A stretch of 60,000 bases of DNA, taken from Bolinopsis microptera (taxonomy: Eukaryota > Ctenophora > Tentaculata > Lobata > Bolinopsidae). The stretch is taken from assembly GCF_026151205.1 (NCBI RefSeq), contig NC_087082.1, forward strand, positions 1,828,001 to 1,888,000, read 5' to 3'. Below the pieces are notes generated by a model. It was not told the origin of the DNA and searched no databases. It saw only the letters and a list, made by a program, of their open reading frames with translations. Both the position numbers and the translations under genes were made by a program. Shown here in pieces: positions 50,124 to 59,972 of this stretch (position 1 is its first letter; each line of letters opens with the position of its first letter).

Positions 50124-50876
50124 CATCTAGTTCGATATCATCTTGAGACAAGTCAACAATCTCCGAGCTACTCCGAGAGTTGAGGTATGTAATTTGAGGA
50201 TGATATCGAACTTTCCAAATTTGCAGCAGATAATATTGAGTTTCTGTTTGAGTCTCTGTTTGCTGTTTGAGAAATATTTTTTAGAATCCGAGACTGAGGT
50301 TTTAATGATTGAAAAATTATAGATTCTCGTGATTATAATCCCAGATAATGACATCAAAACGTAGAATTGGATCAGTATCATGATAGATTCACGTTTAAAA
50401 TAAAGTCCAAATAAAATACCGGTCACTAACCGAAGCGATCCCCACATCGCCATTAGCTCCACCGTTAATTTCCTTAGCAACATCCTCTTCCGGAGGATGT
50501 AGACTCAGAAGGTCAGCAAACGCTTCCTTCAACTCCCCATCAAGTGAATCAACCTTAGGTTGTGATGTATGAGTCAGACTGTTAGTGGAGGCAAGCTAAA
50601 ACAGATTGGTGGGATCTTTAGGAGGGGTTCAGGGAGTGGTTAATAATCAAGTTATCAAAAAGAACAAATACAGAAAAGGATGTGAAATTCCGATGTTTTA
50701 CGGGAACGGATAAGTATTTTTTGTGAACTCGATAGTATAACATCAATATCATCAAAATTAAATGTTAAGTAAATCAGCAATTCTTACAGCAGCTTTAGTA
50801 TAAGTAGCTTCTCTTTTTAGAGATTTGGGGGACGGGTTCTGCTTGTTCAGATCTTTGTCCAGTGGGATGTATTTAC
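50124..50876 (-). CDS. Partial host gene, three exons, unknown function
   Basis: Exons 50876-50788, 50595-50431 and 50160-50124 join in phase with AG/GT borders. They read KYIPLDKDLNKQNPSPKSLK, then ASTNSLTHTSQPKVDSLDG and ELKEAFADLLSLHPPEEDVA, then IVDLSQDDIELDG. The protein is hydrophilic, rich in Ser, Lys and Asp/Glu, with no domain that I know; it looks like a disordered tail or linker. Both ends are missing from this segment. The acceptor of the last exon is poor. A partial copy of the middle exon lies at 51861-51923 and 53281-53372. Confidence 0.6.
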
Positions 50877-51860
50877 CTGAAAAAATTAATTTAATACTCC
50901 TGCACAATCATGCAGATGATTCTTGCACCCCTAACCACTGGTGAAATGGGTAGACCTCAGTTAAGCCGTCTTCAAACAGTTAAAAGATTCACATACTGTA
51001 GTTCGACAAGCACAGAAGTTCGACAACTAAAGTTCGCCAGAAATCACCCTCGAACTTCGGTGCGTGTCGAACTAAAGTTCAAGTAGCGCACTAAAATTTG
51101 TCAAACTATAGTCCGTGTACCCAATTAGAAGTAGCCTGTAGGTAGACTGTATATAATTTTTGTAAAACTGATCAACCGACTATCATTGAGCACTATGATA
51201 ATTGATAAAGTATTGTTAGCTGACAGACGGACCCTATGAGATTTCCGTTTTGAAAGGAAGAAAGAAACCTAATTTGCCTCTGGCCGATAATATTCTTGCG
51301 GAGCTTTGAATAAATTATTAGCAAGTCGCTAACAATGCTTTATCAATTATTATTCACCATTTTCTTTCTTAAACGATAATTGGCTAATAAGTTTAGCAAA
51401 GACCTAGTGTCTTAAGACACTATTTAAAGGCCAGTTTCGACTAGCAGCAGATTGTAGTTGAGTATGCATTGCTTTGAGATGGAAACTGTTCCTAATAACT
51501 GCATTTATATACGACTTATGAAGGATCATAATATGCACTTAAATGCTTATCGCTAGAGATATTGGCAAAAATCAGTTGTTTTAGCTGAACGAATATTACT
51601 ATTATTTAGGTATTGTTTTTTCTCCGTTTTTTTTCGCTAGAATCATCAGGATGACGTTTGTGGCAGTGACATGAGTGTTGTAAACTGTTTTTAAAGGTTT
51701 TAAAAACAAGTCTTCATGATCCATGGACCATGGTTGTCAACTTAGTCTCATTAAAGGAATTTTACCGAGCATAACTTTAAAAGGTCCTTGCAACTTTATA
51801 CATGGCTATTCATGGAAATTTGACTCTTAGATAATCTTAGCGACAGTGAAGGTGCATAAA

Positions 51861-53372
51861 GAGGATGTAGACTCAGAAGGTCAGCAAACGCTTCCTTCAA
51901 CTCCCCATCAAGTGAATCAACCTTAAGGGGGCATACACCAAAACAGTGGTTTGTGCCGTCCAGACCAAATGACCTCATAGGCAGTTCAGTGACCTTCTAG
52001 CGCACCGTTTCCACACCAAAAAAAATTATTTTGAGAATACCCATTTTTGTAATCGACCATTTCCTGGTTAAGAGTGCAATTTTCGGAAAAAATTATTTTG
52101 TGGTTGAGACGCTATAAGTTAATCATTTCTTGCGGTATCGGGTTGAAATTTTGCTCGCCGTTTATTCACATCTATTTGAAGGTGTGTGTAAAATCTTGAT
52201 ATCGTATCTAAAAAGGCTGGTATGTTATGAATTTTTAAAGTCAAAAAGCTAATATTGTCCTTTTCAGGCTTATTTTGACAAAAAGTCAGTCAGGGAAGAT
52301 CGGATTGATTTGATGCTTGACATCAAATTGTTCTCTGAATTCTGGCGCAGTTTTTGATGCCCTCAAAAATGCGTTTACTCAACTGGAAAGTTGATCTTTT
52401 GGACCTCAAAGCCAAACAACAAATTTAGGCACATTTTTCGTTTTTAATATTTACCGATTTTTCTAAAATTTTGATAGGAATGTGCTAGTGACTTTTTGAA
52501 GGGTGCAAAATAACCGCAACTAGCACATTTATATATGAGTTATGAACAACAAAACACCCTAAAATGCTTCCCTTTGAAGTTATGGGAGAAAATGTGATTT
52601 TTCATCTGCAAAGCCAAAAAATCACATTTTCTCCCATATTTTCAAAGGGAAGCATTTTAGGGTGTTTTGTTGTTCATAACTCATATATAAATGTGCTAGT
52701 TGCGGTTATTTTGCACCCTTCAAAAAGTCACTAGCACATTCCTATCAAAATTTTAGAAAAATCGGTAAATATTAAAAACGAAAAATGTGCCTAAATTTGT
52801 TGTTTGGCTTTGAGGTCCAAAAGATCAACTTTCCAGTTGAGTAAACGCATTTTTGAGGGCATCAAAAACTGCGCCAGAATTCAGAGAACAATTTGATGTC
52901 AAGCATCAAATCAATCCGATCTTCCCTGACTGACTTTTTGTCAAAATAAGCCTGAAAAGGACAATATTAGCTTTTTGACTTTAAAAATTCATAACATACC
53001 AGCCTTTTTAGATACGATATCAAGATTTTACACACACCTTCAAATAGATGTGAATAAACGGCGAGCAAAATTTCAACCCGATACCGCAAGAAATGATTAA
53101 CTTATAGCGTCTCTACCACAAAATAATTTTTTCCGAAAATTGCACTCTTAACCAGGAAATGGTCGATTACAAAAATGGGTATTCTCAAAATAATTTTTTT
53201 TGGTGTGGAAACGGTGCGCTAGAAGGTCACTGAACTGCCTATGAGGTCATTTGGTCTGGACAGATTTGGTGTATGCCCCCTTAAGTTGTGATGTCTGAGT
53301 CAGACTGTTAGTGGAGGCAAGCTAAAACAGATTGTTGGGATCTTTAGGTGGGGTTCAGGGAGTGGTGCAGGG
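51861..53372 (-). pseudogene. Duplicate of the middle exon, split by a palindromic element
   Basis: 51863-51926 plus 53281-53372 repeats 50490-50640, covering part of the exon (VDSLDGELKEAFADLLSLHP), its acceptor and adjoining intron. Left of 51863 the similarity to the exon stops, so the exon lacks its 3' half. The palindromic element at 51927-53280 breaks it within the codons before VDS. It cannot make the parental exon. Confidence 0.8.
51927..53280. mobile_element. Palindromic TTAA-site element, 1354 bp
   Basis: Two arms of about 670 bp are reverse complements with only a handful of differences (a ~12-bp insertion near the left tip, single changes such as GGTTGAGACG against GGTAGAGACG) around a spacer of about 15 bp near 52603-52616. 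Tips are GGGGGCATACACCAAA and its complement, and TTAA stands on both sides (51923-51926, 53281-53284), the target of piggyBac-superfamily transposases. It has no long ORF, so it would move only with a transposase from elsewhere. The unoccupied site is at 50554-50557 (TTAG). Confidence 0.9.
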
Positions 53373-53884
53373 TCATGTCGAGACTTAAGGGGAGGGGTTT
53401 AACTTTAATGGCACATATAATTCCACTGTAAAGAATTTCTAGATAAATAATCAATCCTTATATAGGTGAGGTACATCAAGAAATTTTGTTATCCTTGCCA
53501 TCCTTTGTTAAAGCAATACCACTCTGTGTAACTCAACTCAGTTCGCTATATTTCCTAACAGCACTGTGTGTTCCTCTGTTCGGGCGGGTTTAATAGGTCT
53601 TCATAACTGCACTCAGACAATTTCAGCCTCTTCCTCAATAAATCGGGGGGCCGAGGGGGGGGGGGGGTTTCTATCTGAAACCCCCCCCCCCCTCTGAAAT
53701 CTAACTTTGTTACGTGAGAAAAATCAACAATAAACTATTACAGGTTAGATGTTTACCTGAGTTCTATATCTTTCGATAGCAACTCCATCTATACTTCTAT
53801 AAATCTGATTAGCAAGTCATTCTGTATTCCACCAGTACTTGTGATCCTGGTTGCAGCTTTCAACATGTTTTATGGGCCCAACAC
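53373..53884. other. Spacer with a poly-G/poly-C hairpin
   Basis: 53645-53693 has G-runs (up to about 13) followed after TTTCTATCTGAAA by about 12 C; the flanks GGTTTC and GAAACC are inverted, giving a strong hairpin. On the minus strand 53637-53555 reads LRKRLKLSECSYEDLLNPPE before a stop; it could be an exon but has no clear acceptor. Confidence 0.45.
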
Positions 53885-55083
53885 TCAGCTTTCACAGTTT
53901 ATGACTTCTGGCCTCCTTGCGATGTCGTAGCAGGTAGACCATTTCTTGTTGTCGCGGGCTAACCAGATTGTATAGGAACATCGAAGAGCGACCAAAGCAG
54001 CCTCATTCAGGGCTTTATTCTTCGTTCTCTTCGCCAATCCAAAGTAGTTGAATAGAGCTGGTACAGTATGGTGCCAGAAGCCCCTACACCCAATGTCTAC
54101 CGTAAAGAGCAGAGCTTTCCAACCGCACCCGTCGATGCCAGGAATCAGCTCTCTGTTGTAGATGTGCTGTGGGAACTGGGCAGGTAGTGTATCCTCGTCC
54201 CATATCAGCTTCCAGTCTTTCGCTCTCTCAAAGGGCCTCTCCTTCCTCAACTTTGGCTTTGGGTGTTCATACTTCCCATCTTTCGACTTGAACCGTATCC
54301 ATTCTTTGTCGGAGGTCGTGGAACCTGAGGAATTGTACATCTTGAATTGGTCAAGCAAGGCTCCGGCTATAACACGTAGGACGTTGTCATGTCTCCAGTT
54401 GTACCTTTTGGAGTTTCTTGCTACACTGCAGACGGCTAGGATGTGCTTGATGTTGCACGTCTTCCAACCACAAAGTGTACAATTTCCTGTACTCGAGTAG
54501 TTCCACAATTTCATGTTTGCAGGGGTATTAGCCACGTCGTGTGTCGAGTTTAGGTGGAATTTAAGGAGAGCCGGGCTCATCTTGTAGTTGTAGATAAGGC
54601 TGCTCCATCCTAAGTCTAACTGCATCGTGTTCTCCCATGTCAAGAACTTGCCCTGTACTCCCTTGTTTACCAGGGTGACTAGCATGTCGTTCTCTGACAC
54701 CGATTCTACCAGTTGTCTTAGCTTCTGCATCTCAGTCAACTTTGGTTTGCATCCGAGTCCTACTCGGTCTTTAGTCACTACTCCAACCAACTCCTGGAAG
54801 TAAAGATCTCGCTCTCTTGCCGTCAGCTTCGTTGTATAAGACCATCTCGGGCTGTTCTCCTGTTTCTCTCTCTTGTTATTATAGGCTTATACAACTTTGG
54901 TGTCATCACTGTTCTTCAGGGCGTGTCCCTTTGATACCTGAAGAGACTTACATAAGTCACTCAGTTTCTTCAAGTTTAGCCCGAAGTAATCCTTGCTCCT
55001 ATACAGGACTGTCACAGTAATTGATCTAGTAACACCCAACCACTTCTTCAAGAGTTTCCTTACTATGATTACAATGATAAAAT
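53885..55083 (-). mobile_element. LINE 3' part: zinc knuckle and probable restriction-like endonuclease
   Basis: The minus strand is open from about 55083 to 53885 except for one TAA near 54892. It reads VTVLYRSKDYFGLNLKKLS (thumb region after RT), then ARERDLYFQELVGVVTK, a zinc motif CTLCGWKTCNIKHILAVC (Cys-x2-Cys...His-x4-Cys), and a C-terminal domain ending GCGWKALLFTVDIGCRGFWH. That ending is typical of LINE polyproteins with a restriction-like endonuclease (R2/NeSL-type organisation). The RT catalytic part is missing. It differs from the APE-type LINEs elsewhere in the window. Confidence 0.75.
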
Positions 55084-55097
55084 CATGATAGGGTAAA

Positions 55098-55197
55098 TAC
55101 CATATGGATCACATCAGAAATGATACATCACTGATTGGGCCATGTGATGTGATACCTGTGGGAGCCCGGAATGAGAGGTTCTTAGTTGTCGGTCACC
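55098..55197 (+). repeat. ~100-bp repeat, second copy
   Basis: Matches 31228-31327. Here it follows immediately on the 5' limit of the restriction-endonuclease LINE fragment. Confidence 0.75.
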
Positions 55198-55683
55198 GGA
55201 TGTTATTCCCATTTCATAAGAGGACGATTTTTGTTAAATCATATAATTGTTATACTGAAAATTTACTGAAATAAACTGAAAACAACTGAATTGAATGAAA
55301 CTAACTGAATTAACAAAAAACTCTATTGAAATTAATGTCTAGATATAGTTGTTATGAGTAGAATGTGAGATTTGTTTTGTTTGTTTTGAAACCCCACGGT
55401 GGAGGTTGGCGTGTGCCGCAATTTATTAATCAATGGTAATTACATGATAAATGAAATTATAGAAGTCACACTAAAATATAATAATGTAAAATAAAATATA
55501 TTAAAATAAATGCCCTACTAAAAGTACTATATAACTAACGGTCTGCAAAACTGGTTTGAGTCGCAATTTGTAAACATGCTAATTACTATTTAATAATATT
55601 ACTATAGATAAAAAGTTTTGTCTGACTATTGTCAATAACATCATCAGCTATAATCAACCTAAATAGATATTCCATAGTAAAGA
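55198..55683. other. 5' flank of the next gene
   Basis: 55262-55320 has irregular repeats of ACTGAA(A/T). Nothing else recognised; promoter not identifiable. Confidence 0.3.
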
Positions 55684-55928
55684 ATGGGAAAGATATTACT
55701 TTCTTTACTGATAGCTTCAGTGCTGACTGCGTTCTCGATATTCGTTACTGAAGGTACGTTTTAACATGTTTATGAAACTAAAAGGTTACTCTAAAATATT
55801 TTCCCACTGTAATAGTGTAATGTAATCCGAAATTTCAACATCTTTCATTTTATCCAGATAAGAAATGTTCTAACCCAATCTTGACATCACTGCATCATTC
55901 CGCCGCAGCTTCAATCTATTACTATTAG
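55684..55928 (+). CDS. Signal-peptide exon and short second exon
   Basis: Exon 1, 55684-55753, encodes MGKILLSLLIASVLTAFSIF then VTE and a split Gly/Asp codon, a clear signal peptide, followed by donor GTACGT. Exon 2, 55858-55928, after TTTATCCAG, adds DKKCSNPILTSLHHSAAASI and a stop TAG at 55926, giving 46 residues with one Cys in the mature part. The stop lies right at the edge of a dispersed repeat (CCTTATCGGACC at 55933), so the exon may have been cut short by an insertion. Alternatively exon 1 splices to 56196. Function unknown. Confidence 0.55.
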
Positions 55929-56195
55929 TATTACCTTATCGGACCTTATTTGGACAGACATTAATTGAACGCTGGAGGCCCTAACGTTCATTTTAATGTC
56001 CGTTCAAATAAAGTCCGTTTATTTAAGGTTTGTAGGTTTACAACCTACCAGGACGCGCGCCGAGTTGGACTCGTCGACGGTTCAAATATATGGAACAGAT
56101 ATTTTACGAGTATCACCCGTTAATTTAAAGTCCGTCCAAGTTAAAGTCCGTTGAATTTTTTTCAAAAATTTTTCCACTTCGAACATTTTGTCCAG

Positions 56196-56402
56196 AATAT
56201 GACAACTATGAGAACTTTATTGTGCCGTAAATTAACGACGGAAAGGTTCTCCTTGGTTTGCCGGAGGCACAGAAAACTCTACTATTATATGATGTTTTCA
56301 AGGGACACTTGGTGGAAAAAGTCAACGAAATTATGGCACTCAACAACATAGTTCATGAGCTAGTCCCCGCCAACAAACTTGTTCCAGCCTCTAGATATTA
56401 CG
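56196..56402 (+). pseudogene. Alternative downstream exon with one stop codon
   Basis: After TTTTGTCCAG the phase fits exon 55684-55753. The frame reads YDNYENFIVP, TAA (56228-56230), then INDGKVLLGLPEAQKTLLLY, DVFKGHLVEKVNEIMALNN, ELVPANKLVPASRYYG up to GTAAAT. Apart from the one TAA it is clean, so this is either a recent pseudogene, a sequencing error or a null allele. A mostly helical domain is suggested by the heptad-like Leu/Val spacing; no family recognised. Confidence 0.45.
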
Positions 56403-57119
56403 GTAAATCGTGTTGCCAAGTACATTGTCCGACGTTGTTTAGTTCTTGTAGCGCGATGCACTAGGGTCGCGCCGCGCATCAAATAATTCTTCTCGCAACC
56501 ACATAGGGGAGGTAATGAAACGTGATGTTAAGGTTAACCTAAGGTTGTCTAAGATAAAACCACTTCACGCCGAATGGCTTGTAAAAGTTTACTGGGCCGC
56601 GCTCAGCCTGTCATTCCGCCGAATCTCTATTATGAACATGATTGCCTGAGGTCCCCAGGTAAGTAAAAGTTAACACTGAAATGCAGGACCGGGGTAGTTT
56701 GATAAAAAGAGGTTTCCATAAACTTAAAGTTAAAGCTAGAAATCACTGATGCTTTAAGTTTAAGCATGTACTATTTCATGCACGAAGACCCATTTAATGA
56801 AGATAATATGTGATATTAGACACTAATCATGTACACATATTTTAACATTTTTACTGCTTAACGACTGCTTTTCTTACTTACTGTATAAAAATGGATTTAA
56901 AAATCATTTGCTGAAATAAAAAACGTCAAAAAAAAAGAAAAAATTCGGATTGTTGATGGTTTTGAATGCCTTCTAGTTCTAGCGTTCATATTAATATCCG
57001 TTCATAATTATGTCCGTTCATTTAATGTCCGTCCAAATACGGTCCGACAGGCGACAAGGTAGTCATTCAGGACCAGCTTTAAAAAACACTTATTTTACTT
57101 GATCGGTGTATAACATTGT
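56403..57119. repeat. Dispersed repeats, including family D (56665-57055)
   Basis: 56583-56665 matches 40262-40345. 56665-57055 is the inverse of 32658-33105. Between 56403 and 56580 nothing is recognised. Confidence 0.7.
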
Positions 57120-57275
57120 TACACAAGTGCAACCAGCCAATTACTAGTGAATTACAGGAAGCCTGTGACGGTTCACCGAGGGGCTGCATAGACCACTCAG
57201 GATCCTTAGCTAAACGTCAACGACGCTCACCCCACGACCAGGCAGACAGTGGGATTCGAACTCGGTGTGACCTGC
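57120..57275 (-). repeat. Possible tRNA-derived SINE fragment
   Basis: On the minus strand 57263-57251 is GAGTTCGAATCCC, a good Pol III B box, and it is followed by a non-AT-rich body. No A box is found at the right distance, because the sequence joins the TTAA-element relic there. Weak. Confidence 0.3.
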
Positions 57276-57432
57276 ATCTAGCGCACCGATTCCAACCCAA
57301 AAAATTTGCAGTTATTTTGCACCCTTCCAAAAGTCTCTAGCACATTCCTATGTTTTGACATTTGCACTTTTACCAGGAAATGGTCGATTACAGAAATGAG
57401 TGTTCTAGAAATCAAATTTTTTGGTTTGGCAT
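57270..57432 (+). mobile_element. Deleted relic of the palindromic TTAA element family
   Basis: Three short blocks of the element at 51927 are strung together: CTAGCGCACCG, TTATTTTGCACCCTTC with CTAGCACATTCCTAT, and ACCAGGAAATGGTCGATTAC. Large internal segments and the tips are missing and the blocks are diverged. Confidence 0.75.
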
Positions 57433-57439
57433 CGGCACT

Positions 57440-57830
57440 ATCCGTCGTGGAGTAGAGTCCGCGGCGGAGCCGCCGGACTCCGAGCGGACTCCGGCGGTGC
57501 TCCGCCAAAATGTATTTCGTTTGGACTCGAATACATTTTGGCGGACTCCAAGCGGAGCCGAGCGGACTCCGAGCGGCTCCGCGGCGGGTCGGCGGAGTGT
57601 CCGCCGCGGACTAAGCCACTAGGCGGACTCCGGTCCGCCGCGGACTCCGGCGGAGTGGTCGGCGGACTCTGGCGGACCTCTCCGCCGGACTTTAATCCGG
57701 CGGAGTCCGGCGGAGCTTGGCGGAGTCCACCGGGCTCGGCGGACTCCGCTCGGAGTCCGCCGGCTTCCAACAGAGTCCACTGACTTCCGACTTCCGACTT
57801 CCGACTTCCGACCCTCGGCTAAATTTGTCA
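57440..57830. repeat. GC-rich array of CGGACTCCG/CGGCGGAGT motifs
   Basis: About 25 overlapping short motifs (GCGGACTCC, GGCGGAGTCC) in both orientations fill ~350 bp in an otherwise AT-rich genome, with a small inverted repeat around 57507-57543 (CCAAAATGTATT...AATACATTTTGG). The right edge is CTTCCGA repeated four times (57784-57811). Open frames across it are Arg/Ser/Pro-rich artefacts of the repeat. Confidence 0.85.
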
Positions 57831-58279
57831 CGTGACATACAACATAGCATTTTGCAATATTGTGGTCAGATGAAAAGGTCGCTAGTGATAAACCTTAACC
57901 ATTACCCTCACAATGTCAATAGTGTACAACTCTAGTCCTAACTTTGACCCTATAATGTATAAACGTTGACCCTAACCCTCCACCAAACCGTCAGCAGCGA
58001 AATATCATATGTCATTGACTGGTCACGTGACCAAAACAATTTTTGTCATATTATTTCATATAGGGAAGCGTTTTTAGTTTTACCCTACACGTTGCATGTG
58101 GCGTCATTCGGCCGGATCCCAGCAAGCAAAAATACGTCGACCATAACAGGACGACGCCAGCACTCTCTACGCTCTTCGAGCTCCGATCGTCCTGTGACGA
58201 AGTAAGGACGAAGTCACAGGACTTTGACATAAAGGTCAAATGTAAAACTAAAATCTTGATGTTGATTGATTGTCGACGT
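57831..58279. other. Spacer with a stem-loop
   Basis: 58190-58223 is a stem-loop: GTCCTGTGAC and GTCACAGGAC around 14 nt. No gene. I looked for a hammerhead ribozyme core, as found in Penelope-like elements, and did not find one. Confidence 0.4.
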
Positions 58280-58321
58280 CAATTTTTGAGCACAGCGCGA
58301 TCGCGCTGTGCTCAAAAATTG
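58280..58321. repeat. 42-bp perfect palindrome
   Basis: Each half is 21 bp, centred on GCGCGATCGCGC, with flanks CAATTTTTGAG and CTCAAAAATTG. It lies two bases before the reading frame of the following reverse transcriptase opens. Confidence 0.95.
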
Positions 58322-58322
58322 T

Positions 58323-59972
58323 AGTTAGAGCAACACATCGCAACACTTAGGGAAATACTTTCCTACGGTTGTAAATACAGAATTCCCACAATTAAATCTC
58401 CAGATGAGATATATATGTCAGTTACCGAAGCTGTCGATAAATTTATAAAATCAAAAAGTAGAAAGTACTGTCAAAAAGAAGTAAAGTTCAGCGATTGGAA
58501 GGAAAAAGTGTTATCAATAGTTTCCAATCGTATTGAATATTACAAGAAAAACTTTCCTGAAACATTTGAAATAAAAGAAAACACACTGGAAAAAGATGAT
58601 GTTAAAAGAAGTCTTAAATTGCTGAAAAGTAAATACATTATTTGTAGTATCGACAAAGCTTCTGGTAATTTTTCATTTATTTGTAAAAAGTTTTATGTAA
58701 AAACTCTTGTCAATGAAATGGGTTTTGATCCTAATACTCTAGAATGTATAGGTAATGATACATATAAACCCTGTAGCGAAGACGAGACTCATTATGTCAA
58801 TAAAATATCTGAGAGTCTAAAGGAGAGATTTTAATGTACAAGTTGAAGATAAAAACTTGCGACTAGCACGCATCTTCTGGAACCCTAAGCTTCATAAGAA
58901 CCCTTACAAGGCGAGGTTCATTGCAGGTGCCCGTTTTTGCGTAACGAAACAACTTAACGTCCAAGTTAACTGTTGTCTGAAACTTTTGAGGAAATACTTC
59001 AAGAAATACTGCGAGGCAATCTACAACAACAGCGGTATAAACATGTTTTGGAGCATAGATTCCTCAAGTGAATTCCTTGAAGCTATCAAAAATAGCGATG
59101 TTTTAATATACAAGTATATGATTTACTACTCTTTATACCAGATTAGACTTGATTGAAGTAGAGAATATGATTAATGAAGTTGTTAATTTAATATTTTCAG
59201 ACCGTAATAGATATATTTGTATTTCTAAAAGAGACAGTAATACATGTTTCTTTTCCAATAAAACCTATGATTCTCATGCATGCTTAGTCAAGATGACCTA
59301 AAAGAGGCTGTTAAATTTATTATTTATAACACTTATGTCGTCTTCGGTGGGATTGTATTCATACAAACCAAGGGTATTCCTATGGGTGGAAATTCAAGTT
59401 CCCCTATAGCTGATCTCACTGTTGGCAAAAAGGAATTTAATTATATGAAACGTTTACTTCAGGAAAAGAAAATGGGATTAGCAAAGATATTATCCAATAA
59501 TAAACGATATGTTGACGATTTATCTATTATTAACTACCTTTACTTTCATAAATTGATTAAAGATATTTATCCTAACTCATTGGAGATGGAGCGAGCTGGT
59601 TCCAATAATAAGATTATTAACTACCTTGATTTAAATATTAATATTTCCACAGAAGGACTAGAAATATCAGTGTATAACAAAACTGATGATTTTAATTTTC
59701 ATGTTGTATCCCTTACATTTCCTCACAGTAACATCCCAACCGAGGTTGGCTACAACGTTTTTTCAAGTCAAGTTCTTAGATATGGTAATGTTTGCACTAG
59801 ATTGGATATCTTTACCTCCCATCTTCACAAAATATTCAAAATTCTAATTGATAGAGGATATAGCCGTGATAGACTGATTAAAGGCATTAAACGTTGTCTG
59901 AGGAAATATGATAACGTTTTCAGGAAGTTCGGTATTCTAGATGACCATAACATTATTAAAGAACTCCCCTGA
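58323..59972 (+). mobile_element. Penelope-like reverse transcriptase, three frameshifts
   Basis: The frame opens at 58323, before the first ATG at 58415, and continues to 58834; then 58857-59156 and 59280-59972 in other frames. Landmarks: ICSIDKASGNFSFICKKFYV, then FWNPKLHKNPYKARFI, a region reading LYTRLD after a frame change near 59118, QTKGIPMGGNSSSPIADL, KRYVDDLSIIN and INYLDLNI. The order LYT, MG..SP.ADL, YVDD, YLDL and the KLHK box resemble Penelope-like elements; I cannot exclude another RT lineage. Shifts are an extra T at about 58829-58832, a missing base near 59120, and another near 59280. The stop is at 59970. A GIY-YIG endonuclease, if present, would lie beyond the window. Confidence 0.7.

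Noticed and set aside
57421-57783. Several overlapping 70-120 codon frames rich in Arg, Ser and Pro.
   Set aside because: They are translations of the CGGACTCC repeat block on both strands.
58190-58223. Stem-loop considered as a hammerhead ribozyme before the Penelope-like element.
   Set aside because: The conserved CUGANGA and GAAA core is absent.
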